Shown: positions 11,205 through 23,876, numbered from the stretch's first letter. The stretch: 64,000 nt of DNA from Theileria orientalis strain Shintoku (GCF_000740895.1 NC_025262.1:736001-800000); one strand, 5' to 3'. Notes: generated by a model from the sequence alone, not told the origin. Made by a program: numbers and translations.

Positions 11205-12241
11205 TTACATAAAAGCTCTGAGGAAACCTGAAAGTGCGTTTTCAACTCCAGGCTGGTTATTCATTCCTGGATTGAAGGTATCTCTAAAATAGTTGTGTTT
11301 TACCGATTTCAATAAGCTCGAATACTCCTTGTCCGCGTTAAACAATTCACTGTATTTTTCACATATATCTTGAAACTTGTTCGGGTCAGGAGGGTCACAT
11401 GACTCACTTAATAGGTGTGCAACTCTTATTTGAACCGGAGTCTATATTAGTGTGTTAGTTTACAAATATATATTAAAAAATACCTTTGGATCTTCCAAGT
11501 TGCAATCTAGCATATATACAAAACACTTTGCGTTTAAGACGTCTCTAGATGCTAAAAGCATCAAAACTGCTCTCAAGTAGTAATAATCACCATCCAACCT
11601 ATTTTCCTCCTCTTTCCATTCTTTGATCGATTCAAACAGTAACTCTACATCCTGGGAATACACCAAGTTGGCCTGTGCTTTAATATACTGTTTATCTTGT
11701 TTATAGAATGATCCGAGCGATTTGTGTAATTCTGGATTGCCATTTGGGAATTCAACAGATTTACTGTATAAGATGGCTCTGTTCATAAATTTTGTAAATA
11801 GAGACATTGTAGATTGGTATTCCTTGCTTTTATTAAAATCGGAAGAGTGTGGAGATGTCTTCCAGGGTGTTTCAAAAACTGAAACAAAATTTGTAACCAT
11901 CTGAGGTGTAAGGGCTACTGAACCGGATTCGGCAACTTTAACATATTCGTCCATTAACTCTCCAGATAATACGTATTGATTGTTTTCTAAAGAATATAAA
12001 ATTGTATGTAATCATACCTAAGTAAACAAGAGCATATTTGTATAATGTCTCAAGAGATTCGTTATATTTTTTCCTCAAAGCATTTCTAAAGTGATTTGTT
12101 AATTGTGTGTCGATAAAAATAAAGTTTATGAAAAACTAACCTTTTCACGAATGTTAAAATGTGTTGCATCGATTCGTAAAACTTGTTTTCCTTAATTTCA
12201 GTATCTATTCTCGTGAGCATAGCATCTGTATTTGTTGCCAT
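11205..12241 (-). CDS. GET4: GET4 / TRC35 homologue, tail-anchored protein targeting
   Basis: Four exons are read leftwards from the ATG at 12241 and join in frame to about 300 residues, the usual Get4 length. Get4 bridges Get5/Sgt2 to Get3 and hands tail-anchored membrane proteins to the targeting ATPase. The protein is all-helical. The stretch ELHKSLGSFYKQ followed by YIKAQANLVYSQD corresponds to the LHxxLGxFLW and YYEAHYHYLYGED region of other Get4 proteins, and YYYLRAVLMLLASRDVLNAK to the RAVLQYLCLGNLRDANKL block. Exon joints fall at AAAAG/GTTAG near the N-terminus, after LVYL, and after CNLEDPK. The last exon ends in the FLRAFM C-terminus with TAA at 11207-11205. Introns are short and AT-rich. 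Confidence 0.82.
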
Positions 12242-12564
12242 TTTTAAAACAGGTGTTTGAATAGTAAAAAGTTATATAAGTAAGTAATGTAATTAATTGT
12301 GAATGGGGACATGAATATGTGCAAGATTCTATTTGATTTGAAATCTTTTAACTATATTATTGTAACTTTATAGATTGCAATTTTGGTTATTTTGTTATAA
12401 TTTTAATTTTGAAAATTTGTATAATTATATTTGATAAAATTTGTCACTTATTATAAATATTTCAAAAAAAGATTTGATTCTATTCACTCATAAAAACCGA
12501 TTTTTAGTATAATATTTAATATGAGCATCATTTTAATGTAAATTCTATTCTTGGGTTTTAAATA
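12242..12564. other. Divergent AT-rich promoter region
   Basis: This 323-bp spacer lies between the 5' ends of the GET4-like gene (minus) and the CPSF73 gene (plus), so it probably works as a two-way promoter. It is extremely AT-rich; I saw no recognisable motif or RNA gene. Confidence 0.45.
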
Positions 12565-15214
12565 ATGACATCTTACGTTTTCGGTGATGCTGAGTATCCT
12601 ACCAGGATTACAGTTTTGGGAGCCGGCTGCGAGGTTGGAAGGTCGTGCGTGTACGCAGAAAGAGGAAACTCGTGCGTTATGTTCGACTGTGGCCTCCACC
12701 CGGCCCTTTCCGGAGTGGGAGCGTTGCCAGTGTTCGAAGCGGTGGACATCACGAAGGTCGAAGTGTGTTTAGTAACACATTTCCATTTGGACCACTGCGG
12801 AGCTATACCGTACCTGCTGTCGAAGACGAAGTTCAGAGGAAGAATATTTATGACGTCGGCAACGAAGGCGATCTGCCACCTGTTGTGGACGGACTACGCA
12901 AGAATGGAGCAGCTGCACAGCGTTAAGAAGATATTCGATCAGCCTGACGCACTGAACGACGAAGGACAAAACGAAGATACGGAAATGGATGAATTGGTGT
13001 GCGGATCAGGATTGTACACGTTCGACGACGTGGAGTTTGCGCTAGATAAAATTGAGACTATCGACTTTCACGAGGAGCTGACAGTGAATAACATAAAGGT
13101 GTCATGTTACAGAGCAGGCCACGTGCTAGGAGCGTGTATGTTCCTGGTGGAGATCGACGGAGTGAGGATCCTGTACACAGGAGACTACTCAGTGGAGAAG
13201 GACAAGCACCTGCCGAGCGCAGAAATACCGCTGATCAACGTGCACCTGCTTATCAGCGAGAGCACGTACGGGATCAGAGTGCACGAGGAGCGCGGGCAGA
13301 GAGAGTCGAGGTTTATGCACGTGGTCCTGGACATAATAATGAGGGAGGGAAAGTGCCTGCTCCCAGTGTTCGCACTGGGAAGGTCGCAGGAAATACTGCT
13401 GATCCTGGACGAGTACTGGGCGAACAACAGACAGCTGCAGAATGTGCCGATCTTCTACATTTCGCCCCTGGCGTCGAAGTCGCTGAAGGTGTACGAGACG
13501 TTTGTGGGACTGTGCGGAGACTACATAAAAGAGGTAGATAACTATGAGTTAAAACGCTGTTCAGAGCATATACAACGGACATAACCCATTCAACTTCAAG
13601 TTTGTAAAGTACGCAAGATCAGTGAGGCAGATAAGGAACTACCTGCTAAGAGAAGGTGAGTTTAAGAGGCTTAAAGGAATGTAGGACCATGCATCATCAT
13701 GACGTCGCCAGGAATGCTGCAAGGAGGGCCATCATTGGAGGTTTTTGAGTTAATATCGCCAGATAATCGCAACGGAGTGGTCCTGACAGGGTACACAGTG
13801 AAGGGAACACTGGCAGACGAGTTGAAAAAGGACCCTGAACTGATAAACCTAGGAACGAAGGTGATAAAGGTAGGAACTGAACAGACTCAATTTTTTTTAG
13901 CCTAGGTGCAGCGTGGAGCAAATATCATTCAGCGCACACGCAGACTATAATCAAACGAAGGAGTTCATAAAAAAACTATCAGTGCCAAACGTAATACTGG
14001 TGCACGGAGAACGAGGAGAAATGAAGAGAATGAGGGATAAGTTGATAGTAAGTACTAAAATATAGTAGATTATAGTATATTAAAGTAGAATACAGTATAG
14101 TGAAATAGACTAAAATAGACTAGAGTTGAGTGTATAACGGTGTACTTGTTGTATTAAGTGTTTTACGGTTTGTTATGTGAGTGTTTATACCTTTAAGGGG
14201 AAGTAGTATCGGCTTTTAATAGGAGCACAATAAATGTATAATGTAGGAGGATATACCGCAGTTGACGGTGTTTATGCCCGAAGTTCTGCAAGAAGTGACA
14301 CTGAATTTCACACAGAATAGATTCGTGGACGCAGTGGGATCACTGGCGTCGGACTTGAACGGAGTGGTAAACGATAAGAAGACGAAGATCAGCTCAGGTG
14401 ATACGGTATCGACGGTGTTGGTAAAGGACTCGGACATGAAGATGATGTATTCCACGGAACTGGACCAGTTCAGTAAGCTGAGCATAAGTTCCCTCAACCA
14501 GAAAATGACTCTTAAGTTCCCTCACAGTTTAGAACAAATGAAAAAGGCACTAGAATCAGTGTACAGTGAAGTGAAGAACGTGTCGAAGCATGAGTTGTCA
14601 GTCTTAAATCAAGTCCAAGTAGAAGTAAACGAGGGGAAGCTGACGCTGAAATGGAAAGTAAGTTTAATACGATGGTTGGAAATAGTAGTATTAGTAGTAT
14701 TAATAGAGGAAGAATTAGTAGTATTAGTAATAACATTAGTAGTAGCAGTAACATTAGTAGTAGCAGTAACATTAGTAGTAGCAGTAAACGTGGAGGTAAA
14801 TTTAATAAATGTAGGCGGGACCAGTATCAGATTTGATAGCAGATAGCATTAACCTGATGGCAATAGAGATGATATCGGACGTTAAAAGAGTAATGAAACA
14901 GGCGGAAATAAATAAAATGATAAACCAGAAGGAAATATTCGTAAATGTGTCGGAAATACAACTGGTACAAAAGTTCGGGAATCCGACGGAGGTAAAGCAG
15001 GAATCTGAATCTAGTAAAACATTACACTTTGATGTGAAGGACCCGGAAAATGAAAAGGTCACATACGAACTGGTAGTCGACTTGGGAAAGAGAGAAGTAA
15101 GCGAGAAGAAGTAACGAGATACTTTAGGTCAAATGCGACAACGAAAATGTGATGAAAGTGGTCTCAGAACTGTTAAATGAAATAAACATATCGTTATCAC
15201 CAGTCACATTGTAA
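12565..15214 (+). CDS. CPSF3: CPSF73, endonuclease of mRNA 3'-end processing
   Basis: The first exon (12565 to about 13531) holds the metallo-beta-lactamase core: [11 protein letters not shown], the zinc motif [30 protein letters not shown] and ESTYG. The beta-CASP part follows ([58 protein letters not shown]), reached by joining small exons at about 13562, 13684 and 13903. A long intron at about 14049-14247 leads into the C-terminal region, which is helical and then carries the conserved CPSF73 tail, ending with TAA at 15212. All beta-lactamase and beta-CASP catalytic histidines and aspartates that I can check are present, so the enzyme should cut pre-mRNA at the poly(A) site. This protein is the known target of benzoxaborole drugs in apicomplexans. 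A repeat-rich intron at about 14657-14818 is described separately. Confidence 0.92.
14683..14787 (+). repeat. Short tandem repeats inside a CPSF73 intron
   Basis: The intron between WKW-type tail exons of CPSF73 contains AGT/ATT-rich triplet runs and three perfect 18-nt copies of TAACATTAGTAGTAGCAG at 14731-14748, 14749-14766 and 14767-14784. The frame of the upstream exon stays open through the whole intron (to 14846), so retention would add a Val/Leu/Ile-rich tail. I favour splicing because a GTAAGT donor and a TGTAG acceptor restore a normal charged sequence. Confidence 0.8.
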
Positions 15215-15367
15215 ATTTGAGCTAATATGGTTATGAGTAATACATGGGTACCAAAATGTTGTGTTGAAACAATTATGGATTAATAGAGATATTTTAGAGT
15301 TTATTTTTGTTTTAATGTTTATTCTAACTGATAGTGATATATAAAAGTATACTGTGAATATGGTTTG

Positions 15368-17011
15368 ATGAGAGCAAAGATGAATTTTATAAATTGGCTG
15401 CTGCTGCCAATATTTATGCTCACGCAGAGCATATACATGTATACAAACGACTTCTCGAGAGTCGAACACAACGCTAATGATATTTGGACATTCCTATGTG
15501 ACTTCCCAGTGCTATCCTCGGGGTCAGATGAGTTGCTGGTGCCGGGCTACTACTACTCACTAGAAAAGGGAGGTAGGTCTGAGATTCAAGATAGTTTTCG
15601 CACTAACGCTTACTAATTTTTAGGGCGCATGTACGGATATCTTAAAATCGCATCTGTGGAGGACCTGGACGACAGTCTGGTGGTGCCGGACGTGCCGACG
15701 GTCAAGGAATCCGACCCAGAAAAGACCGAAACGAATCCGGAGATTCAAACGGCAAAGTCAAAGAGGAGGTACCCGCTATTCTCAGTGAGGGTGCGGAAGC
15801 CGAAGGGGAGCAGGCTGAGAAACCACTACAGCTACCTGCACCTGTATCGCTCGCTGTTCGACAAGGACGGCATGGAGAAGCCGGAGGTCCCGAAGAAGGC
15901 GGACCCGCCCGAGGACAACAGCCTCGACAACATGTTCCTGGTGCTCATCTCGCAGAGCCAGTGGCAGCTGTACCTGGCCACAGGGCCCTACGACACAGTA
16001 CAGCCCTCGAGGAACAAGCGCGGCTTCGTGTACTATACCAACGTCATCTCGAAGTTCAGAGTGCCCGTCACGCGCGTGGGCGACGTGGTGAGCTTCGAGT
16101 ACGTGGCGGACCAGACTGACCGCTACGTGCTCATGCTCTTCAACCCGGACCAGCGTAAGCTGAAGCTGGAGGGCTACGTGAAGTACGAGAACAAGGCGCA
16201 CCCGAACCTGCCGATCGAGATGCGCTACCACTCGGCGGTGCTCAGGTTCTGGTGGTTCGCGTTCCTGGTCGCCTTCTTCGCCTCGGTCACGTACACGTAC
16301 TTCTGCGTCGCCACCGGCGTGCAGAAGCTGAGCTACCTGGTCTCGCTCAACTACCTGCTCTACACCACCTTCCTCGTCATGGACATCGTGATGCTCCAGT
16401 TCATGACCGTCGAGGGCATGGTGCCGCGCTTCTTTTGGGGCATCAGCCACATGCTGAAGAGGCTGCACGAGATCTACATCCTCACCATCATGGTGCTCAT
16501 GTCGCTCGGCTGGAAGGTGCTGCGCGACCGCCTCAGCGTCGTGGAGAAGCAGCTGATAATGTCCATCTGCGGCGTGTGCATCCTCATGGGCTTCATCGAG
16601 GTCGCCGTGAGCGGCTTTGACATTTCGCGCTACCTCGTGCACGCCATCGCCTGCGTGTGCATTCTGGTCGCGGCCAACTTCAACATCGTCATCATCAACA
16701 CGAGGATCGCCGACGAGTCGCTCACTCCGCAGGCCGGCGTGGCCTACAACCACATGAAGATGTTCACCAGGTTCAGGCTCGTCTTCTTCGTGTACATGTT
16801 CAAGCCCGCCATCTTCTCCATCTTCAGGTTCGTCTGCCTCCAGCCCACCTTCGACCAGGTGATCATTTGGGACCAGCACCTGAACCTTTTCCTGGACCTG
16901 ACGTTTGACTTTGCGATATACACCTACCTCTTCTACAACTTTCTTCCCAGCGGCAAGAAGGGTCTTTTTAATCACATTTTTCAAAACCAGGTTGTCACAC
17001 ACGAGACCTAA
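15368..17011 (+). CDS. Seven-transmembrane protein of the GOST / GPR107-GPR180 (lung 7TM-like) type
   Basis: Two exons (15368-15572 and 15624-17011) encode about 530 residues. Residues 6-25 (INWLLLPIFMLTQSIYMY) look like a signal peptide. A luminal beta-rich part with a Pro/Glu-rich insertion follows, then seven hydrophobic helices from about residue 270 onward (for example FWWFAFLVAFFASVTYTYF and LSYLVSLNYLLYTTFLVMD). The positions LGWKVLRDRLS between helices and the conserved Arg/Phe pattern MKMFTRFRLVF resemble Golgi-localised seven-helix proteins with GOLD-type luminal domains, which are linked to membrane trafficking. An exact subfamily (GPR107/108, TMEM87 or GPR180/TMEM145) cannot be fixed by eye. 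Codons are strongly GC-ending, which creates a long antisense shadow frame at 15782-17068. Confidence 0.7.
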
Positions 17012-17266
17012 TGTAATTAAAACTGTACACTGCATTGTATTTTTGTGTTCCTTTACATTAGCTTGCAATTATACAGAATGGCTACCAGTGCTCTTGTACG
17101 TTTGACTGGCGCTCATGTAGCATATTTATTGATACTTATCTGTGATTAGTAACACTAGTGTTCTGTATAGACTCATACTTGTGTAGCGGATTTAGTATTG
17201 CAGATGCACTATGTTTACTAATACTCGCGTAATCCGATTGTTATCAAAAATTATTTCTATTAAAAG

Positions 17267-20200
17267 TTAGTGGTGTATGTCGCAGGTTTTGTTGAACAGG
17301 TGTCCGAACTTCGCGTAGAACGCTTCCAGCTTCAGCGCCACCTGGTAGCTCTTCTCCAGCGCTCTGAGCTTCACCGATGCCAGCCACGGGTTGCTGGTCG
17401 TCAGGTTGTTTGACTCGTTGACGTCCCTCATCACCTTCAGACTTGTCACGATGTTCTCTATGTCCTCTTCCGAGTTCTGGTTTTCATAGGGGCTGTTAAA
17501 CGGGTTACTGGGTAAGGTGTTCTTCTGTGCAGCTGAACCGTCGTCTGCTGTATTAATTGCTGTGTTACCTGCTGTGTTACTTGATGAGTTACCTGCTGAG
17601 TTAGATGAGGAGATAGAGGAGTTAGGGGTAATACCAACGCTATTGATACTGTTTCTATTGCCAATATTGCCAATATTGCCACTATCGCCGTGGTTACTGT
17701 TACTATTGGCAATAGTGTTACTGTTGTTACCGTTACCGTTGCAGTTTTTGGTGCTACTGTTGTTAATATTACTACTAGTACTTGCAATGTTATTTCCGTA
17801 GGCATTGGTGTTGTTGGCGTAAGCGTTGGAACTGCTGCTGCTGCTGCTACTACTGTAACTGCCAAGGTCGAAAAGACTGCTGAAACCGCCTGTGCTGCTG
17901 TCGCTAACGCTGCTGGTGGTGATATTCAAAGGGTCTCTGCTTTGTTGTTCTATTTTCTGCCCTGATTGTGGCCTGTTATCCTCCTTTTGCCCTTGAGCAT
18001 AATGTTGATCGTTGCTACTGGCGTTCTCGTTACCGTTGGAGTTGTAATGGTTACTGTTCGTACTAGTAGTGTACTGGTTACTGTTCGTACTAGTAGTGTA
18101 CTGGTCATGGTTGTTACTACTAGTGTACTGGTCATGGTTGTTACTACTAGTGTTCCCATTACTGTTACGGTTTGTACTAGTGGCGTTGTTGCCACCAGTG
18201 GTTTCTCTAGCCTTTTCTGATATGCGTTCGCCCTTACTCATGCTGGTCGTGATATCTCCACTATCCTTGTTTACACAATGTTTTCTTCCTAAATCTGACT
18301 CTACTTTTACAGTGTTCCTGGCTGCTTCTGGGCTGCTGCTGCTGCTGCTACTGTTTGCGTGCTCGCTGTAATTGCCGCTTGGGCTTCCAGCTACGCTGCT
18401 CGCGCTCCTTCCGAGGACGCTCGGCAGTGTCGTCGTGCTGTTTGAGGCTGCGAAGAGCGAGTAGAAGTACCTCGAGTAGAAGGACAGGAACTGGTTGCCG
18501 CACAGCTCAACCACCGACTTGCAGCACATCTGCGTCTTGTCCAGCTTCAGCAGACGCGCCTGCTTGCAGCAGCTCAGCTGCATCGAGTACACCTTCGCGA
18601 TAAGCATTTCCGTCTTCGTCCTTATCCTGTACGCGTTGAACACTGCGTCCCCGTTCTTCTTGCGCGCCGCCGTGCTCTTCGGCTGCTCTGCTGGCGGCGG
18701 CTGTGCGCTCGCCGCCTTCTCTCCACTTGACGTCAGGGTGTTCAATTTGTAGTTCAGGTTTGACAGCATCTCCTCGTTGTGCTTCGCCTCTGAGCTCGCG
18801 CTCTCCTCCGTCTTCGACGTCGTTTTAATCACTGAGGACAGCAGGTAGTTGATCGAGTTTTCTCCGAACATGTACGGGTACATCGTGTCCTTCCTCGTGT
18901 TGCACAGCGCCGTCACGTGCTCCAGCACTGACCTTGCGAACGGCGAGAGCGTGTTGAGCTTCGTGTTGTAGCCTCCCTCCAGCACGCTCACCACTCTTCC
19001 TTCGCACACGCTGTTTGCGATCGTCACCAGTCTCTCCGTGACGTAGTTGAAGTCCTTTTCCGTGTACCTCGTGAAGCCGTAGCTCACTGAGTCTCTGTAG
19101 TGTCCGTCGAACCCAGCTGATATGAATATCAGATCCGGGTTAAAGTGGTACACGTAGGGGCATATTTTCGTTTCAAAGAGTGCTCTGAACTCTGCTGACG
19201 ACGTGCCCTGCGGCACTGCCACGTTTATCACGTTAGCGCTGTTCTCCTTCTGGTACAGTGTGCACTGCTGTCCTGTACCCGGGTAGAAGATCCCGTCGTA
19301 CGCGTGTATTGACGCGAACAGCACGTCGTCTCTGTCGTTTTCATCTCTCCATCCGAACCATTTTTTCTGCTACAACATCATTAACAGGTCGTATGCCGCC
19401 AGTACTTACCACTGACTCTGTTCGCGGTTGCGACGCGTCGCTCGAATCCGAGGAGTTAGAGGATATCTTAACGTTCTTCGGGCCTATGTTCCTTACCACC
19501 TGCTCCGTTCCGTTTCCGTGGTGCACGTCGAAGTCGACGATTGCTATTCTCCGTATACCCTTGTTTGCGTAGATGTACTTTGCGTACGCTGCTCCGATTG
19601 CCACGTTGTTTACCAGACAAAACCCTTGCGACCCGGCTCTATATATTAATGGTGTGTGAAAGTTATATCAGCCGTGTGTGAAAGTTATATAAATAGTTTG
19701 TACTGGTTATATAACGGTTTACCCTAAATTTAAAAGGTTATGTAATATAAAGTATCTACGACGATTTAGTAAATAAGTGTGTATACTTATCTACCGTCGT
19801 ATATGGTCACTTACGCGAAATCCTCGTCCTCAAAGTTACTCGACTGTGCTCCTCCCCAGGTGCCCAGATGGTGGCCCGGCGGCCTCACTGCACAGAAGGC
19901 GTTCTTGCACATGTTCGTGCAGACCGCGTCCACTGCGCTGATCACTGAACGGTCGTTAAGGACTTTCACTCTTACCTGACCCCGCCGCGTAGAGCGCCGC
20001 CGACCACGAGTGCGGCGTCACCGGCGTGTCTCCGTCCGCCAGCACTGGCCAGTACGGGTTCGTCGCCCACCGCTTCTGCGCCACCTGGACCTGCTCCAGC
20101 AGCTTGTCTATGTAGCCCCAGTCGTGCACCCTCAGGATGTCTGCCAGCGATGCTGGTGGTGGCGAGTGCACCAGCTTCACGTTTTCGAGCGTGTCGCTCC

Positions 20201-23136
20201 TCAGGATCCCGTTGTCGTTGCTTATGATAACCTCGAGCCTCGTCGGGTTCTCCGGGTACGTCACGATAAGCCTGTGGCGCTTGTTCGGCGCGTCCGTCGG
20301 CTCCGGCGTCGCCAGGTGGTGCAGGCAGGTCGGGTGCGTGATGACCCAGGTCTTCGGCGCTCCTTCGGTGCAGCTCGTCGACCCTAAACTCGTCCTTTAA
20401 TGCGTGGCTACCTACCCTTGTAGTTTCTGATGAGTCTCGCCAGCGTGTCGTCCTCCATGAATATTGGCCCGCCTGATCCTCTCAACGGCTTTAAACACTG
20501 CCGCAGTCCGAACGAGCGCAGTCGCAGGTGCGGTATTCCGCAGCCTTTAAAGGGATCCCTTTTGACCGCTAAAAATTCATGATTTCCGTTGTCTTAAATA
20601 TGCTAATGCATCACGTATCTGCCTCAATTAGCGGCAGTGGCGCCACGTGCATAACTATGAACTCACTCCTACCTTTCACCTGCGTCGGGGGCTGCGTTTT
20701 TTCCTGCCGCACCGGTGACGCCTCCCTCGTGTTCACCGTGTCGAAGAGCGCGTTCGTGAGCACGAACTCCACGATGTTGAGGAATTCGTCGCAGTTGTTG
20801 TTCATGTTCGCGAAGTTGAGGAACCTGTGCATGAAGCACGGGTTCGAGACCAGGTGGTAGGTGATCACTGAGTTGTAGGAGAGCAGTGCGATCAGGCACT
20901 CCCATGCCCACGCCTTGATGCAGCGGTAGGTCAGCTGCTCGAAGAGCAGCAGGAACTCGTCGAGTAGTAACTGCAGCTTATCTCGGTCCATCATTGCTGA
21001 GAGCGCCGTGAACTTCGTGTGGTCGATCGTCCTGTAGAAACTCTCGTTGACGTTCTCCCTCATTTTGAAGAAGTTGTGGCACAGGTGGCCCATGTACATG
21101 TTGTAGAACTCGTTCGACAGCTTATTGCTCGTGCCCTCCTCTCCTCCCTCAGACCCCGTGGCTCCTCCCTCCTTCGTCGAGGCCACCTCCTCGAAGAAGA
21201 CCTCGATGTCGTAGTTGCGCGGGTTAAACCTCGAGTAGAAGAGCTCCTTCAGAGTGCTGTGCAGTATCGTCAGGAAGCCGTAGGGGTCATTCGCGTCCAC
21301 CGACATGTGCACTGGCATGTCTCCTGCCTCGTTAACTACGATTGGCGAGAAGCCGCAGCTCAGCACCAGCCTGATCATGTTGTGGTCCTTCAGGTTACAC
21401 ACTCTGTGCAGTATCGTGCTTCTGCTGAAATCCGGCCTCTTCACGAAGGTCTCCCAGGACACGTGCGGCTTCGCCCAGGTCACTGAGTTAAGGATCATGT
21501 CGTGCAGTGCGAACTGCCTTCTGTCGCCCGGTTCCACCAGCGTGTAGTTGCACGACTCCAGCTCCGACGTTTGCGACTGACTCGAGTTAAGCAGTGCGTA
21601 GTTCCTTCTTTCTTTCCTCTGCGCCAGCTCCGTCGCGTCAATGCACATCGTGTTATTTGGGAAGTTAATGGCCCTTGCGTCTGCATATTATTATTCTCTG
21701 TCACCTTATCTCATTCTAGCTGCGCATTAATACATACACACACATTCACTTCCTAGCATAATACCTGGGTATTTTCCTGCGACTGTCCTATTCCTCATGG
21801 AAATCGGGATCTCCTTCTCTGAGTCTTCTCTCAAAGTCTCCACGTCCTCCTCCATTGCATCTATGATCAGCTCCCTCGTCAGCATCTGGTGCGTCAGTTG
21901 CCCCTCCGACTCCTTCGACCTCTTAGAAGGCACTTCCTTCTGTTCATTCTTCGGTCTGTTGCGCTTACTTCTCTGCGTGCGGTACAGGTCCAGGCACTTG
22001 TTGATCGACTGTGCGTTGAAGTACATTGTGTAGTCCAGCGTCCTGTACATTCTACTGAACTCCTTCGACTTGTTGAAGTAGTAGATTAGTATTCTAAAAC
22101 ACTTAAGCATGTTCGGCCTGTACGTTGCGATGTACACGTTTGAGAATAGCAGGTGCAGTGGCGACGTTTTATCGAAGGTTGCTACTGGGTCCACTGTTCC
22201 CAGCTCTATCCTTCCCTTCTTCAGCTTCTCCACCGTCTGCATTGCCATCATCGATATCAGCTTATCCATGCAGCTCCTTTCCTTGTTACACCCGTTATCC
22301 GAGGTGTGATTCGTATTACTTTCTCCCTGCGTCGTTCCACTTTCTTCTGAATGACTCTGTTCTACCTTTTCTCCTGACGCTTCAGGTTGCATCTCAATCA
22401 ACAAATCCACCGACGTCATTGAATTTGACGAGTCTGACCTCGTCGTCATTGAACATTCTCTCGATATTGCTTTAAAGTACGATGGGTAATACAACCTCAG
22501 GTACTTTTTTGTGTATGCTTTGGCTGCATTTTCCAGGTTATGCGGCTCTCCTGCCAGGAACTTATAATGCTGCTCGTACAGGTTTTCTACTTCCTTCACT
22601 CCACATCCGTTCATTTGGCTTCTTTCATCCAGCGATAGGCACGAGTGTAGATAATCTCCCGGGTTCTTCTCCCAGTGATTCACCAACGCTCTCCCTACTG
22701 AGGATAGGCTATTCACATCAAGTGGGTCTGACGACCCCGATCTGGTTGATCTATTATGCCTGTTGTCGCTTACTTGCTCCAGGGTTGGTGGATCCTTTTT
22801 TATATGATGGAGCGTGTTATTATCTGATGTGCTTGGCACATTCTGTTCGAGTGACAACGAGTCCAACAAATCTGTCCAGTCCATTGTTGCGAACATTTTA
22901 GATGGGTGCAACAACGGGTAGTACAACAGCAGGTACAACGCCTTCGGGTTTGCTTGTTGAAGAGCCACGTGGAACGGCGTCCTTCCAGAGTAATCTAAGT
23001 CGTTGATCGTATCCCTCCTTCCATCTGAAAGGATATGCTTCAGCGAATCCATATCATTTCTGATTATGGTTTTGTGGATGAAGTAGGTTTTTTTGTAAAG
23101 AGGTACAAAGGGAGTGGAATCACAAATGTTACTCAT
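17267..23136 (-). CDS. Ankyrin-repeat class II histone deacetylase
   Basis: Seven exons (23136-21765, 21680-20673, 20568-20416, 20383-19976, 19944-19815, 19638-19410, 19366-17267) join in frame to exactly 1800 codons, 1799 residues. The N-terminus carries ankyrin-like repeats (DYSGRTPFHVALQQANPKAL; later TILHRVCNLKDHNMIRLVL and VNEAGDMPVHMSVD). The deacetylase domain occupies about residues 840-1250: VHDWGYIDKL, RPPGHHLGTWGGAQ, GFCLVNNVAIGAAYA, IVDFDVHHGNGTE, ISAGFDGHYRDS and VSVLEGGYN. Both catalytic-pocket histidines and the zinc-binding Asp/His/Asp set are present, so it should remove acetyl groups from histones or other proteins in the nucleus. The DFDVHHGNGTE segment is followed by a Ser-rich insertion. 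The last third is a very low-complexity Ser/Asn/Thr region with 27-nt repeats and ends in a short helical tail. The ankyrin-deacetylase combination is, as I recall, known in apicomplexans. Confidence 0.9.
18051..18158 (-). repeat. Four 27-nt tandem units coding 9-residue repeats in the HDAC tail
   Basis: Two identical 27-nt units (18051-18077, 18078-18104) are followed by two of a second type (18105-18131, 18132-18158, the last diverging at its end). On the coding strand they give nine-residue Ser/Thr/Asn/Gln/Tyr repeats of the kind HDQYTSSNN and NSNQYTTST. They lie in a larger Ser/Asn-rich tract (about 17500-18370) and are probably variable in length between isolates. Confidence 0.9.
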
Positions 23137-23876
23137 GAATACTGGTACGTAGATTAGAAATTTGGATAAGACTATATTTTACATGAGTCAAATACAAGTT
23201 AACTGTTATTTAATGTATGTACATATATTACAACAAAAATTAAGGATTCTAACTATAAGGAAGAGCAAGATGAGCTAGAGGTGTAAATGATATGGGGGAT
23301 AATTATGTGAAAATAAATCATTATATGTATTATACATTTTCATATATTAGGTGTGTATGCTGTTTGCCATAAATTCTAACTATTTAAACTGAAATTGGGG
23401 ATTGTTTTGATGTACGTGGTAAATGACGGATGCCCTGCCTAGAATGGATGTTAATTATATTCCATGTTAATTAGGCGTTGTTAAATACCATTTAACTTGT
23501 TTTTTATTTCCGTTGCCGTAAATTGGGTTCAAATTCCCAAATATTTTTAGCAATCAATACGCGTATTGGGGTTCGACTATATATGTCAATATTTTATGTT
23601 TTATTAATTGTATTTTTAAGCGTTAATCCTTTTAAAGATATGTAATGATTACGACGACATAGGAAGGCATAATTTATCCTTCCATACTTTATCATTGTGT
23701 ATGCTATTCCATGACTGAATATTTGATTCACAAATATTTCTATGTATTAAGTACATAAGATTTATATTATTGGTTAATTTTAATAATTAATTCATGTGCT
23801 CTATATTGCACAATATTTGGTCCAATATTCTCCCAGGAATTAGTTAGACAATGTTTAGTCATGGAATTTTACACAT
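23137..23876. other. Divergent AT-rich intergenic region, 740 bp
   Basis: The longest gene-free stretch of the window lies between the 5' ends of the HDAC gene (minus) and an unknown gene (plus), so it should contain both promoters. It is AT-rich. The less AT-rich part at 23400-23600 has a small direct repeat (TGTTAATTA twice, near 23450 and 23470) and a tRNA-like T-loop that I rejected. Nothing else is recognisable. Confidence 0.5.

Noticed and set aside
15782..17068. Long minus-strand open frame, 428 codons
   Set aside because: It is the antisense shadow of the GC-ending codons of the seven-transmembrane gene; its product is a monotonous His/Glu/Val/Arg-rich string with no domain.
23519..23545. 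tRNA-like T-loop (TTGGGTTCAAATTCCCAA)
   Set aside because: The loop is 8 nt instead of 7 when the stem pairs, and no acceptor stem, anticodon arm or D-arm fits at the right distances on either strand.
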